Shown: positions 18,871-28,138, counted from the first letter of the stretch. The stretch is 64,000 nt of DNA from an uncultured Nodularia sp. (GCA_903911355.1 CAIWDD010000088.1:1-64000), one strand, 5' to 3'. Made by a program: numbers and translations. The notes: generated by a model from the sequence alone, not told the origin.

Positions 18871-18907
18871 AGTTAGTCATTAGTCATTAGTCATTAGTCA
18901 TTAGTCC
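18871..18907. repeat. tandem repeat, AGTCATT unit
   Basis: Four and a half copies of the heptamer AGTCATT lie between purM and murD, followed by AGTCCATAGTTCATAGTC variants. Such heptamer arrays are typical Nostocales short tandem repeats. Confidence 0.85.
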
Positions 18908-18941
18908 ATAGTTCATAGTCTATAGTCAACTATATTGGAGA

Positions 18942-20345
18942 TTAATGTGCAGCGCACCAAGCCAAACACAAATTACGAAAATCGTCACCGCGCACTTCAA
19001 AATTGGGGTACTGGTCGAAACTCGCACAAGCGGGAGATAACAGCACCACGGAGGCTTGATATTGTTTGGCTAATTCTGCTGACCGCGGAACCGCCTTATC
19101 CATGGTCTCCACGATTTCGTAATTAGTATAACCCACCCCTTGGAGACGTTGAGCAAATGCTGACGCTGCATTCCCAATTAATAAAACCGCCGCAGCTTTG
19201 GCTTGAATTTGAGTTAACCAAGCGGTATCATCCCCCGGTTTAGCTTCCCCACCTGCAATTAAAATTGCCGGACTGTTAACAGAAACCAACCCAACTTCAG
19301 ATGCATCATAATTAGTGGCTTTACTATCATTAATAAAGTGAATACCTTCCCAAGTACAAATATGTTCTAACCGATGGGGAACCCCGGGGAATTGGCGAAT
19401 AGCAGTATCAATGGTATCGGGTTCAATTCCCGCTAACCTAGCTGCTGCTACCGCCATTAACAGATTTTGGCGGTTATGTTCTCCCACCATTCGCAAAGCA
19501 GAGGCTAAGATAACTTTTTTGGGTGTGGGGGTAGGCTCTAACTTTTCTAAAATCCAGCCATCTTGAATATAAAACCCTTGTTCCCCCAGTAAAAAATCTT
19601 CACCTTTGACACTTGTCCAATAGGCATCAGGCCAATGACTAATACCCATTTTATTTAAATAGGGGTCGTCACCGTTAAATACTTGAAAATGAGAATTAAG
19701 TAATAACTTAGCTTTAATATTGTAGTAATTTTCTAAAGTTTTGTGGCGTGCCAGATGGTCTGGTGTAAAAGTCGTCCAAATACCTATGCGGGGTGCTAGG
19801 GTAAATGAAGACTCTATTTGATAACTACTAATTTCTGCAATTACCCAGTCAGGTAATTTTTCAGATAGAGCTACTTCACAAGCAGCATAACCAATATTAC
19901 CACAGGCGGGGGCATTTAGTCCGGCTGCTTGAAATATGGCCGCAATCAAAGCTGTAGTGGTGGTTTTGCCATTAGTACCGGTAATGCCTACCCAGGGGGA
20001 AGATTGCAAATGTCGCCAAGCAAGTTCCATTTCACCGATGGTTTCAATACCTAATGCTCGCGCTTCCACTAATACGGGAATATCCCAAGGTACACCGGGA
20101 CTGACAACAATTAAATCAGATAAATCCGGACTATTTAAATCAAGGGAATACTTCAATTTTACGGTAATTCCCTCGGCTGCAAGTTGTTGTTGTTGTTTGA
20201 GGAGGTCGGTAGAGGTGTGACTATCAGTTAACACTACCTCCCAACCTTCCCGTTTTAATAATCTGGCCGTAGCAATACCGGACTTTCCCAACCCAATCAC
20301 TGAGGCTTTAGGCATAGACTGTAGCAGATTTCCCTGTTTAAGCAT
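18942..20345 (-). CDS. murD: UDP-N-acetylmuramoylalanine--D-glutamate ligase
   Basis: 467 residues, three Mur-ligase domains. Residues about 11-30 hold a Rossmann-like UDP-binding motif ([15 protein letters not shown]). The central ATP loop is [15 protein letters not shown] (about 118-132), and the C-terminal domain follows from about 320. It adds D-glutamate to UDP-MurNAc-L-Ala in cytosolic peptidoglycan synthesis. The ATG ten codons in (MPKASV) is an equally good start; neither has a clear ribosome site. It is not in a dcw cluster, as is normal for cyanobacteria. Confidence 0.96.
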   Translation of the reverse strand: MLKQGNLLQSMPKASVIGLGKSGIATARLLKREGWEVVLTDSHTSTDLLKQQQQLAAEGITVKLKYSLDLNSPDLSDLIVVSPGVPWDIPVLVEARALGIETIGEMELAWRHLQSSPWVGITGTNGKTTTTALIAAIFQAAGLNAPACGNIGYAACEVALSEKLPDWVIAEISSYQIESSFTLAPRIGIWTTFTPDHLARHKTLENYYNIKAKLLLNSHFQVFNGDDPYLNKMGISHWPDAYWTSVKGEDFLLGEQGFYIQDGWILEKLEPTPTPKKVILASALRMVGEHNRQNLLMAVAAARLAGIEPDTIDTAIRQFPGVPHRLEHICTWEGIHFINDSKATNYDASEVGLVSVNSPAILIAGGEAKPGDDTAWLTQIQAKAAAVLLIGNAASAFAQRLQGVGYTNYEIVETMDKAVPRSAELAKQYQASVVLLSPACASFDQYPNFEVRGDDFRNLCLAWCAAH

Positions 20346-20518
20346 TAATTATGGTAACGCTTCTTGGCAACAATGACACAAATTTTTTGTTGCTTCCGGG
20401 GATAGGTTTTGATTAACCGCTTTGTCCAGGGAAAATTCTGCTGATTTATCAGTAATTTCACTGTATCTGAACCGATTTTTAGTGAAATTTATTAACCTAA
20501 ATGGGGAAAGTGAGGAGG

Positions 20519-22669
20519 CTAGAGATTTTTCACTATGGCGCCGAAGTCAGCGAGTACCCGCGCATGGTTCCGCAGTAGTCCTAGGAGGTATAGGCGATTG
20601 CGTTTGATGTCGGGATTGGGGTCCATGACTAAAACACTATCTTCACCATCAAAGAATCTGGCCACGGTAGGAGCAATTTTTGCTAGTGCTGTTATTAACA
20701 ATTGGTAATTACGGGTTTCCTTTGCCTTTTGAGTTGATGGTACTAATTCTACTAGGGCGTTATAGAATGATTCCTCTGATGACTTTTGGAATAGTTGCGT
20801 TTGAATTAAGTTGGTGGGTTCTAACTGCTGTTGGTCTAAGTCCCCTTGGGCTGCTAGTCTGGTGGAACGGTTGACGGTTTCGTATATTTCATCGAGTGTA
20901 ACATCATTGCGGATTTGTTGCAAATATAAGGCGCGATCGCGCACATCTAGTAAATCCTCTAACGCTCGTTCTGTATATTCTGGGTCATTTTCTCCCAGGA
21001 CGGCGTTAACTAGGTCATAGTCTATTTGCTTTTCGTCTTGTAGTAAGGTGCGAATCCGTTGTAAGAAAAATTCTGCTAAAGCTGCGGTTAATGTCTGTTG
21101 GTCTTTATGGTATTTGGCGGCAAAGTCTGCTGTAATTTGGGTTAATAAATTTGCTAAATTGATGGGCAAGTTAGCAAACCAAGTAATATTAATTACTGCA
21201 TTTGCCGCCCGACGTAAAGCAAAGGGGTCTGAGGAACCGGTGGGAATTAAACCTAACCCAAAGATACTGACTAAGGTATCTAGTCTATCTGCTAAACCGA
21301 CAATTTGGGATGTGAGGGTTGTGGGTAAGGTGTCCCCTGCGCCTGTGGGTAGGTAATGTTGGAAAATGGCGTTAGCTACTTCCACATCTTCACCACTAGC
21401 TAAGGCGTATTTTTCCCCCATAATTCCTTGGAGTTCTGGGAATTCATAGACCATTTGACTAACTAGGTCAGCTTTACATAATAAAGCCGCCCGTTGGATT
21501 TTTTCGGTTTGCTGTGCTTCTAGTTGTAATTGGCTGCTGATGTAATTAGCAATTGTGACTATTCTATCTATTTTGGTGCGAACTGAACCTAGTTCTTCCT
21601 GAAAAGTGACTTTTTCTAACTGAGGTAAGTAGCTTTCTAAAGGTTTTGCTAAATCAGCTTGGTAGAAAAACTTGCCATCTGCTAGTCTAGCACGAATTAC
21701 CCTCTCATTGCCGACGGCGATAATATCTGATTTATGGGGGTCGCCATTGGCAACGGTGATAAAGTTGGGTAATAGTTCTTTACTTTCAGTATCTGTAAAT
21801 ACGGGGAAGTAACGCTGGTGTGTGACCATTACTTCTGTAATTACCTCTGTGGGTAACTGCAAAAATTCTGGTTCAAATTTACCCACTACGGCGGTTGGGT
21901 ATTCTACTAGATTGGTGACCTCTTCTAACAAGTCAGGGTAAAATACGGTAGACCCCCCGGCTTTGTGGGCTGCTGCTTCTACTTCGGTGTGAATTATCTT
22001 GGCTCGTTCTGTGGGGTCAACAATGACAGCAGCATTGCGTAGGGTGTTGACGTAATCTGTGGCCTGGGGAATGCTCACAGGTTGGGGATGTAAAACACGA
22101 TGACCCCAGGAAATGCGATCGCTGGTAATTTTTTGGTGACCATTCACCAACTCTATCGGTAAAACTACATCATCTAACAGCGCCACTAGCCAACGAATGG
22201 GGCGAGAAAACCGCATATCCCCATCACCCCAGCGCATTAAGCGCTTACCTTCTAAACCAGAAATCCACTGGGGAACTAGTTCTGTCAAGATTTCCGCTAC
22301 GGGACGACCAGCAATGCTTTTCTTAACAAAGACAAAATCCCCTTTGTCTGTGGGACGAATGGATAAAGCGGCTATATCCACACCTTGCTTTTTGGCAAAT
22401 CCAGTTGCTGCTGGTGTGGGTTTACCATCTTTAAAAGCAGCTTGGGCCGGGGGTCCTTTGATTTCCTCTTCTCGGTCTGGTTGTTGGGATGGTAGACCTG
22501 TAATTAGCACCGCCAACCGCCGGGGAGTACCGTAAACTTCTACGGTGGCGCTGGTGAGACTATAAGCTTCTAAACTTTGCGGAATGCGCGATCGCCATTG
22601 TAATATGGCATCACCTAGAAAACTGGCGGGTAGTTCTTCTGTACCAACTTCCAATAAAAATACAGTCAT
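20519..22669 (-). CDS. glyS: glycyl-tRNA synthetase beta subunit
   Basis: 716 residues, full length for GlyS. The N-terminal block [14 protein letters not shown] is the family signature. The central [16 protein letters not shown] belongs to the HD-like domain and the C-terminus is the DALR-like anticodon-binding domain. With GlyQ (not in this window) it forms the alpha2beta2 enzyme that charges tRNA-Gly. It stands alone. Confidence 0.97.
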   Translation of the reverse strand: MTVFLLEVGTEELPASFLGDAILQWRSRIPQSLEAYSLTSATVEVYGTPRRLAVLITGLPSQQPDREEEIKGPPAQAAFKDGKPTPAATGFAKKQGVDIAALSIRPTDKGDFVFVKKSIAGRPVAEILTELVPQWISGLEGKRLMRWGDGDMRFSRPIRWLVALLDDVVLPIELVNGHQKITSDRISWGHRVLHPQPVSIPQATDYVNTLRNAAVIVDPTERAKIIHTEVEAAAHKAGGSTVFYPDLLEEVTNLVEYPTAVVGKFEPEFLQLPTEVITEVMVTHQRYFPVFTDTESKELLPNFITVANGDPHKSDIIAVGNERVIRARLADGKFFYQADLAKPLESYLPQLEKVTFQEELGSVRTKIDRIVTIANYISSQLQLEAQQTEKIQRAALLCKADLVSQMVYEFPELQGIMGEKYALASGEDVEVANAIFQHYLPTGAGDTLPTTLTSQIVGLADRLDTLVSIFGLGLIPTGSSDPFALRRAANAVINITWFANLPINLANLLTQITADFAAKYHKDQQTLTAALAEFFLQRIRTLLQDEKQIDYDLVNAVLGENDPEYTERALEDLLDVRDRALYLQQIRNDVTLDEIYETVNRSTRLAAQGDLDQQQLEPTNLIQTQLFQKSSEESFYNALVELVPSTQKAKETRNYQLLITALAKIAPTVARFFDGEDSVLVMDPNPDIKRNRLYLLGLLRNHARVLADFGAIVKNL

Positions 22670-22935
22670 AGGAAAATCTTCTAACCGGTGTCAATTCTCC
22701 CAGTTTACCCGTGAGTAGCCTAATTTTGCTCACCCAGCAAACACAAACCCACCAATTCAAGTATCTATGTTGGTACAAGTCCCTCCAGTTGCTCTAAATT
22801 CTCCCGGCTGGTTTTCCCATTCCCGCCTCTTACCATATTTATGGTTAAATGTCAAATTACCTACACACACTAATATTATAAATCTTGTCGGGTAGGATAC
22901 CCGCCCTTATAACTCAGATGAAATGGGCTGTAAAT

Positions 22936-23274
22936 CTATGCTTTAACTGATTCTTCAGCAGCATTGATTAAGATTTCATCCATCCAAGCATTAATACTCT
23001 TACCTGCTTTTGTTGCTGCAATAAAAATTTTACGATGATGTTCTGGAGTGGTGCGAAATGGCAATTTACCAGAAAAAGGTTTATCTGGTTCTTCTCCTAA
23101 TTCTTCACAAAAAGCTAAATAACCATCAATAGAAGTTTGAAATTCTTGACGTGCTTCTTCAACAGTTTTAGCTTTAAATGTAATCACATCATTAATATCA
23201 ATAACCCTTCCAAAAAGTATTCCTGCTTCTACATCTACTTCAATTGATGCTGTATACCCTTGGTAACTCAACAT
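22936..23274 (-). CDS. HicB-family antitoxin
   Basis: 112 residues. The N-terminal half is the HicB RNase-H-like fold (YQGYTASIEVDVEAGILFGR). The C-terminal third is a ribbon-helix-helix with KPFSGKLPFRTTPEHHRKIF, used to bind the promoter. GGAGG lies upstream on the minus strand. The toxin partner should lie directly upstream; only its last about 30 codons remain there (23325-23429). This is therefore probably an orphaned antitoxin that may still repress its own promoter or block related toxins. Confidence 0.85.
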   Translation of the reverse strand: MLSYQGYTASIEVDVEAGILFGRVIDINDVITFKAKTVEEARQEFQTSIDGYLAFCEELGEEPDKPFSGKLPFRTTPEHHRKIFIAATKAGKSINAWMDEILINAAEESVKA

Positions 23275-23324
23275 ACTTTTAATTATCCTCCCTCATTTTC
23301 GTTGTGATTGATGTCAATAACTAT

Positions 23325-23429
23325 TTATGGTTGGATTCCTGCTTTGATCAAAAATTCTCTCACTGATTTAACTGCTCCTTTATCGGTTTCTTTTTCTGGA
23401 TGCGGTTCATGGAAATAACCAACGCACAT
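23325..23429 (-). pseudogene. HicA-type toxin, C-terminal remnant
   Basis: The minus-strand frame reads ...YFHEPHPEKETDKGAV, then KSVREFLIKAGIQP and a stop, matching the C-terminal third of the HicA-type toxins that pair with this kind of HicB. Just upstream in frame is a stop codon (23433-23435), and no N-terminal two thirds with the RNA-binding/histidine region can be found. It ends 50 bases before hicB in the same direction, the normal toxin-antitoxin order. A truncated, presumably dead toxin gene. Confidence 0.75.
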
Positions 23430-23555
23430 TATCTATAGCCAAAAACAACAAACTAATGCACATCAAGCCTTTCACTTTGTAGACATATCCACAAAATAAT
23501 CCTTTTACTTCTTAGTTGCACGAGAGGGGTAAGCCCTTCTCAAGGCTCTCCTCTT

Positions 23556-23642
23556 GCCAGTTTTTGACTGACTGCTACAGAATTACTAAATTACTCAATT
23601 AGATTAGTCCAAGCAGTCAGTCACCGCTTTGCTAAAACTGGC
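23556..23642. repeat. long interrupted inverted repeat
   Basis: GCCAGTTTT and TGACTGACTGCT (23556-23576) are mirrored by AGCAGTCAGTCA and AAAACTGGC (23612-23642), with a 10-base bulge in the right arm. It lies between the hicA remnant and the HNH operon. It could be the remnant of a small mobile element or a transcript end. The rest of the roughly 300-base gap shows nothing else. Confidence 0.65.
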
Positions 23643-23690
23643 TCAGAAGTATTTATATTTATTATCTAAACTTAAATAAAATAATAAAAT

Positions 23691-23718
23691 AGGAGCAACA
23701 TTTTGTTGCGCCTGTTTT
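23691..23718 (-). terminator. terminator after the HNH operon
   Basis: On the minus strand, AGGCGCAAC, loop AAAAT and GTTGCTCCT (one mismatch) are followed by ATTTTATTATTTTATT. It lies about 25 bases after the last gene of the three-gene HNH operon. Confidence 0.65.
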
Positions 23719-23739
23719 CGTTTGTAAATCACTATAGAT

Positions 23740-24183
23740 TTATTTATGGATTAATTGGTAATTTTCTTTATGTCGTTTAGTACGTTCAGTCTTCATATCT
23801 TCCAAGCGAGATTTTATCGCTGCCGATTTTTCAGTTGGTGATAATTTCTGTAAAAAATTAACTTTTATGACATTTGAATCATCTGTTATTTCATAAAAAT
23901 ACCGCAATTTATTCTTATTGCGCTGTATTAATTTTTTGCTTTCTAACAAACAACTAATTTCACCTCTAACATCTTCTAGAGGGAATGTGTTGCGATCATA
24001 GCTTACAGGTTTTATATTTTTAAGTATTTTTTTTGCTAAATACTCAGACATTATCCCTAATGTCATTAAATCATATTTGTCAACCTCTCTAGTGCGTAGT
24101 ATTCTATTTTTTACTTCTTCCTGGTAATTTGATAAATCTTTACCATCTGTTATCTCACTATTTATATCTTCAGAATAATTCAT
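23740..24183 (-). CDS. unknown protein, third gene of HNH operon
   Basis: 147 residues from the ATG preceded by AAGGAG six bases upstream on the minus strand; an ATG 24 codons earlier overlaps the preceding gene. The protein is charged and helical. The middle part (about 35-100, YDLMTLGIMSEYLAKKILKN) and RYFYEITDDSNVIKVNF suggest a small winged-helix-like domain, but I do not recognise the family. It is the last gene of a tight run of three, ten bases after the previous stop, in AT-rich DNA unlike the neighbouring core genes. Confidence 0.6.
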   Translation of the reverse strand: MNYSEDINSEITDGKDLSNYQEEVKNRILRTREVDKYDLMTLGIMSEYLAKKILKNIKPVSYDRNTFPLEDVRGEISCLLESKKLIQRNKNKLRYFYEITDDSNVIKVNFLQKLSPTEKSAAIKSRLEDMKTERTKRHKENYQLIHK

Positions 24184-24193
24184 AATTGCTCCT

Positions 24194-24547
24194 TCATGCA
24201 GTAGATTTATGTTCCTGTTGTTCATGGTTTGTTGAATGCCAATCAATAATTTCATCCATTAATTCCGTTACCTCTATATTTCTTTGCATCTCCTCTTCTA
24301 ATTTATCAGCTAATTCCCTGGCTTTAGAATTAAGTCTGGTGCTTTGTCTTTTGTAAGCATTAGCGATATTTTTTCTTTGCTTGCTTTTCAGAACAAACCA
24401 TTTCCTTAAAACATAGTCAATGTCTTGGCACTGCTCGCATTCCTCGAAGTAAAATGAATACCGTAGAAGTATTTCTTTAACTTCTCTAGCCGTTATACCC
24501 CAATTATTAGCAGCATTTTCTATTGATTGAACGTCAAAATCATGCAT
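24194..24547 (-). CDS. unknown protein, second gene of HNH operon
   Basis: 117 residues, no recognised domain. It has a helical N-terminus with a CEQCQD motif (about 36-41; two Cys could bind metal or be chance). A long basic-then-acidic helix follows (about 48-105), predicted coiled coil, with KQRKNIANAYKRQSTRLNSK at its centre. It lies six bases after the HNH gene and ten before the third gene, so translation is probably linked. Confidence 0.6.
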   Translation of the reverse strand: MHDFDVQSIENAANNWGITAREVKEILLRYSFYFEECEQCQDIDYVLRKWFVLKSKQRKNIANAYKRQSTRLNSKARELADKLEEEMQRNIEVTELMDEIIDWHSTNHEQQEHKSTA

Positions 24548-24553
24548 ATTTTC

Positions 24554-24949
24554 CTAAAAAATGTATGTTTTGTATGTGTATGGTTCATTAAATCTAGTAT
24601 TTGTACCTCTATAGTCACTATTGCATGAGTGACATAAAAGAGAAAAATTCTCTATGAAATTAGCTTCGTTTCCCCATATCTCAATAGGTAAATTATGATG
24701 AATTACGGCATTCCCAATATTGCCAAAGTCATGCCCACATTGGCATCGTCCTCCACATTTTTTAAATGCTATATATTTCCATTCCTTACCTTCGGCTGAA
24801 TCCCGCCATCTATTAAATATTTCCCTTGGTTTCGCCCAATTTCTGGTTTCTTTGATAAGGGTTCTATTATATTCGTGGTCTGCTTTCATCTGCTTTTTTA
24901 TAGCATTAGCTTTTCTATGTAGATGAAATCCTTTTTCGTAATCTACCAT
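24554..24949 (-). CDS. HNH endonuclease
   Basis: 131 residues from the ATG giving MVDYEKGFHLHR. The frame is open 65 codons further, but a good promoter lies in that stretch. The C-terminal half is an HNH nuclease with zinc-knuckle cysteines: CGGRCQCGHDF, then AVIHHNLPIEIWG (HH at the active site), then NFSLLCHSCNS. It begins an operon with two unknown genes. Free-standing HNH proteins occur in mobile introns, phages and defence systems; the operon does not look like a known one to me. Confidence 0.78.
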   Translation of the reverse strand: MVDYEKGFHLHRKANAIKKQMKADHEYNRTLIKETRNWAKPREIFNRWRDSAEGKEWKYIAFKKCGGRCQCGHDFGNIGNAVIHHNLPIEIWGNEANFIENFSLLCHSCNSDYRGTNTRFNEPYTYKTYIF

Positions 24950-24991
24950 TGTGCTTGGCAAAACAAGAAGAAGATGTATAAAAACTACCCT

Positions 24992-25021
24992 ATCATAACA
25001 CACAAGTGTTGAATCTTGCAA
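24992..25021 (-). promoter_or_regulatory. predicted promoter of the HNH operon
   Basis: On the minus strand, TTGCAA and TATGAT are separated by 18 bases, and the -10 box is 43 bases before the chosen ATG. This supports starting the HNH gene at 24949 rather than further upstream. Confidence 0.45.
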
Positions 25022-25112
25022 TAAGACTTTACAATCTTTGCGTTTTACCCAGGTAGCTGAAGGGGAGACAAACAAGGCTGAAAGCAAGGCAGTGTCAAGA
25101 ATGTGACGATTT

Positions 25113-25325
25113 ATGGTAGAAAAAGATAGGTCAAGTATTGTCAATAAGACCTATCTAATGAAAATGATACCAATATTCTATCAAAACCATCTCAGAAGTC
25201 AATTAAGTCTAGGAGAATACCTGTTGTTAAAAATCCTGCTCCAGATTTTACAATCAATCAAACAGGTGAGTTTAGAAAGTTTAGCGAATGCGCTACCAAT
25301 ACCCATAAAATTTGAAAGCAGAGGA
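25113..25325 (+). pseudogene. IS4-type transposase, N-terminal remnant
   Basis: About 70 codons from MVEKDRSS (or MKMIPIFYQ at 25158) through LRSQLSLGEYLLLKILLQIL and ALPIPIKFESRGK match the N-terminal region of cyanobacterial IS4-family transposases. The match stops at about 25325, where the sequence switches to the complementary strand of another IS. The catalytic DDE part is absent, so it cannot encode a transposase. Confidence 0.75.
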
Positions 25326-25587
25326 AAGTCTCCAGGTAGCGATCGCCATCTCACTCCTTCTAGCAGGACATAGAAGATCGCGTTCAAAACCGACCACATA
25401 TCGACTTCACGCTGGCGACCACCGGGTTTGGGTTGTGGAATCATTTTACTGAAAAATTCATATTGTACACGGGTCAGATTGCTGGGGTATGCTTTACTCA
25501 TGTTGCTCTCTCGGTGCTGTCTATTATCTATCCACAGCGTATAAGAGAGCTTTTTTACAACCTGACCGACTTTTCAAACACCCTCTA
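25326..25587 (-). mobile_element. IS5-type insertion sequence, left-end remnant
   Basis: A minus-strand frame from 25501 reads MSKAYPSNLTRVQYEF and then PKPGGRQREVDMWSVLNAIF, VLLEGVRWRSLPGDFP. This is the DUF4096 N-terminal part of IS5-family (IS1031-like) transposases. After GDFP the frame runs into antisense IS4 sequence. The outer end, TAGAGGGTGTTTGAAAAGTC on the minus strand (up to 25587), is a typical terminal inverted repeat. The DDE domain and right end are missing. One element inserted in or recombined with the other, then decayed. Confidence 0.78.
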
Positions 25588-25616
25588 ATGTGATATTTTT
25601 AACTTTGTAATAGTTT

Positions 25617-25640
25617 ATGGTTAAATGGTTAAATGGTTAA
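25617..25640 (+). repeat. octamer repeat carrying start codons
   Basis: Three direct copies of ATGGTTAA directly precede the P63C gene. Because the unit is eight bases, the three ATGs lie in three different frames; only the last opens the long frame. Confidence 0.85.
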
Positions 25641-26517
25641 GGTTACTCATTCAGGGCAAATCAACTTAGGAGATATTAAAGTTGATTGTTATGTTCTTGA
25701 AGATAGTAGACGGGTTATTTCTACTAATGGTATGCAGTTGGCATTAAAAATGCAAGATGATGACAGTCAGCACGGTGGTACAAGATTACCTAGACATTTA
25801 AATCAAAAAACTTTAGAGCCTTTTCTTCAGAAAGCCAAGGAAAGTGGGCATTTAGATCCCATAGTTTGTTACAAAGGTGAAAAAAAGATAAATGGTTATG
25901 AATCTTATGCACTCTTAGATATTTGTGATGCCTTTTTAGAAGCAAGAAAGCATATTGACTTAGGTGAAAGGCAAAAAATAATTGCGGCACAATGTGAAAT
26001 TATAATTAGAAGTTTTGCTAAATTAGGTTTGATAGCTTTAATTGATGAAGCCACTGGTTATCAATATGAAAGAGAAAGGAATGAGCTTCAAAAGCTTATA
26101 GATATTTATGTAAATGAGGAATTGCGTGCTTGGCAAAAAGTATTTCCTGATATTTATTATCAGGAAATTTTTAGATTAAGAGGTTGGGATTTTACTGTAA
26201 ATGGGATAAAAAAACGCCCTGGTGTTGTTGGTACTTGGACTAATAAGTTTATTTATCAACAATTACCCCCTGGAGTTTTAGAAGAGCTTAAAAGAAAAAC
26301 ACCTAAAACTGAATCTGGTAATTATAGTGCAAGATTTTTTCAAAGTTTAACAGAGGATCTTGGTGATCCACATCTGAGGAGTCAATTACAGTCTGTTATT
26401 ACTTTGCTACAAATTTCTGATACATGGGAAGAATTTATAAGTAAATTTAATAAGCTTGTTAGTCATCGTAATGAACAGCTTACTTTGGACTTAGGTGATT
26501 TTGAGGATATACATTAA
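25633..26517 (+). CDS. P63C-domain protein
   Basis: 294 residues. The C-terminal half (about 150-245; IDIYVNEELRAWQKVFPDIY, then GWDFTVNGIKKRPGVVG) matches the P63C domain found in some phage and plasmid proteins. The N-terminal part (VDCYVLEDSRRVIST) resembles domains placed before P63C or KilA-N-like modules. The role is unknown; the context of decayed insertion sequences and methyltransferase genes suggests an accessory, perhaps phage-derived, gene. It lies about 45 bases beyond the IS5-type end, so the element end may influence its expression. Confidence 0.72.
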   Translation: MVKVTHSGQINLGDIKVDCYVLEDSRRVISTNGMQLALKMQDDDSQHGGTRLPRHLNQKTLEPFLQKAKESGHLDPIVCYKGEKKINGYESYALLDICDAFLEARKHIDLGERQKIIAAQCEIIIRSFAKLGLIALIDEATGYQYERERNELQKLIDIYVNEELRAWQKVFPDIYYQEIFRLRGWDFTVNGIKKRPGVVGTWTNKFIYQQLPPGVLEELKRKTPKTESGNYSARFFQSLTEDLGDPHLRSQLQSVITLLQISDTWEEFISKFNKLVSHRNEQLTLDLGDFEDIH

Positions 26518-26545
26518 ATCTAATAATTTAGCAAAATCAACTTTT

Positions 26546-26602
26546 AGTAAACCATAAGTAGACTACTAATGTTATATTAGGGTAATCTACTTATGGTTTA
26601 CT
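26546..26602. promoter_or_regulatory. 17-bp inverted repeat, probable operator
   Basis: AGTAAACCATAAGTAGA (26546-26562) is perfectly repeated in reverse at 26586-26602, four bases before the ATG of the small ribbon-helix-helix-like pseudogene. TATATTAG between the arms could be part of a promoter. Autoregulatory antitoxin-like genes often have such a site; the gene itself is now broken. Confidence 0.55.
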
Positions 26603-26605
26603 TAT

Positions 26606-26704
26606 ATGCCTACTGAAAATCCTAAGATATCAGCCTATGTTCCTTAAGTAGTCTACGACCGCTTCATCCAATTTCAAGAGGAACATGACCTTTTCATTGT
26701 CTAA
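26606..26704 (+). pseudogene. small ribbon-helix-helix-like gene, broken
   Basis: It begins MPTENPKISAYVP, then an in-frame TAA, then VVYDRFIQFQEEHDLF and a second stop. This matches the start of a common short cyanobacterial DNA-binding-type protein (usually ISAYVPQVVYDRF), so CAA has become TAA and the C-terminal half is lost. It ends three bases before the convergent methyltransferase gene. Confidence 0.6.
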
Positions 26705-26707
26705 TTA

Positions 26708-28081
26708 TTACAAAATTATTTTTAACAAAGGTTGGGCTAAATGGTAAATGACAGGAATAGAAACAGCATTACCTAATTGATGCTTGGCTGTAGTTTCATT
26801 ATCTGCAATTTGGAAATTATCTGGAAATCCTTGTAATCTTGTATAATCTTGGGAGGTTAAAGGTTTATACTGATTCTTGAAATAAACTTGCTGAATAAAG
26901 TTTTGCTTATATAATTCTGGTTCCTGACATTTTATAGATATTATAGATATATAGTCTCTTGTTCCCGTAGCCGTTAAAGTTCCAATTGCATCAGCATGAG
27001 GTAAATATATTTTAGAAATACCATTAATCCCTGAAGAAATTTTAGAATTTACAAACTCATAGCCTTTACCTTCAAAAACACGGAGGATACCCTTATCTAC
27101 TAAAGTATTAATTTCTTCTATATATAAATTAGAAATCAAAGATTGTAATACTTCAAATTCTAAAGGGTTACCGTCTTTAGGTCCATAAATTTTTTTTCTT
27201 CTATTTCTCAATAGAGTTTTACAAATTAACTTTTCTCTTGTAGTGGTTGGTATGATATCCCAAGAATGAATTGTACTATGTCCGTCTCTAATATCGGCAA
27301 AGGTAAAAAAATCATTCAACTCATCTATCTTTTGAAATCTTCCTCTAGAAGCTGGGATTTTACCCTCTGGAAATAGAACTTCTGGGGGAAATTTCCTCTT
27401 AGTAAATTGAGTACGTTCCACTCCAGGGATAATATCATAAATCTTGGGATGTTGATTTAAAGGTTGAGGAAAGGTAAAAGCCCAGGAGTTATGGATATTA
27501 TTATTAATACCAACAATAAATACCCTATCCCTATCTTGTGGTAAACCAAAATCATAGGAATTAAGAACTTGATATTTGACTACATAACCTGATGCTGACA
27601 AATTATCAATGATATATTCTAAACTTTTCCTATTTCTAGGCTCCGTTAAACCCTTAACATTTTCAAATATAAATGCTTTGGGCTGGTTAATTTGGACAAT
27701 TCTAAAAACATCAAGCCATAATTTACCTCTTGGGTCTTCTAGACCTTGTAATTTACCTGCTATAGACCACGGTTGACAAGGGACACCACCAACCATGATA
27801 TCTATATCAAAGGGTAGCTTGTTTAAATTAGTAATATCTCCTAAATATTTTTCAGTATTATTAGTTTTATGAATAAAATTATTGTTATAAACTCTAATAG
27901 CTTCTTTATCAATTTCTGAATATCCTAAACAAAAACCGCCCAACTGTTCGAGAGGGATTCTAAAGCCACCTATACCAGAAAAAAGGTCTAAAAATGTAAA
28001 TTTTGTTTGATGTTTAATAATTTTTAGAGGTTGCAATAATTGAAATAATTCAAGTTGTTGAGCATAACCCTGATTTTTCAT
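26708..28081 (-). CDS. C5 cytosine DNA methyltransferase
   Basis: 457 residues. Motif I FLDLFSGIGGFRIPLEQLGG (about 30-49), motif IV GGVPCQPWSIAGK (about 98-110) with the catalytic Cys, motif VI FENVKGL and motif VIII QDRDRVFIVG are all present. Motif IX/X lies at LTATGTRDY and GNAVSIPVIYHLAQPLL near the end. The spacer before it (about 210-370) is the target-recognition domain. No restriction gene adjoins it, so it is an orphan or the surviving half of a system. AT-rich, within the accessory island. Confidence 0.92.
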   Translation of the reverse strand: MKNQGYAQQLELFQLLQPLKIIKHQTKFTFLDLFSGIGGFRIPLEQLGGFCLGYSEIDKEAIRVYNNNFIHKTNNTEKYLGDITNLNKLPFDIDIMVGGVPCQPWSIAGKLQGLEDPRGKLWLDVFRIVQINQPKAFIFENVKGLTEPRNRKSLEYIIDNLSASGYVVKYQVLNSYDFGLPQDRDRVFIVGINNNIHNSWAFTFPQPLNQHPKIYDIIPGVERTQFTKRKFPPEVLFPEGKIPASRGRFQKIDELNDFFTFADIRDGHSTIHSWDIIPTTTREKLICKTLLRNRRKKIYGPKDGNPLEFEVLQSLISNLYIEEINTLVDKGILRVFEGKGYEFVNSKISSGINGISKIYLPHADAIGTLTATGTRDYISIISIKCQEPELYKQNFIQQVYFKNQYKPLTSQDYTRLQGFPDNFQIADNETTAKHQLGNAVSIPVIYHLAQPLLKIIL

Positions 28082-28107
28082 ATAGCAATTCTCAATGATT
28101 CATGAAC

Positions 28108-28138
28108 AATTTCTGTTCCCTGTTCCCTGTTCCCTTTC
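28108..28138. repeat. TTCCCTG tandem repeat
   Basis: Three to four TTCCCTG units upstream of the methyltransferase gene, the same unit as in repeat families A and B. Confidence 0.75.

Noticed and set aside
24950-25144. 65-codon extension of the HNH protein
   Set aside because: It contains the likely promoter and reads into the edge of the IS4 relic; no homology-like features.
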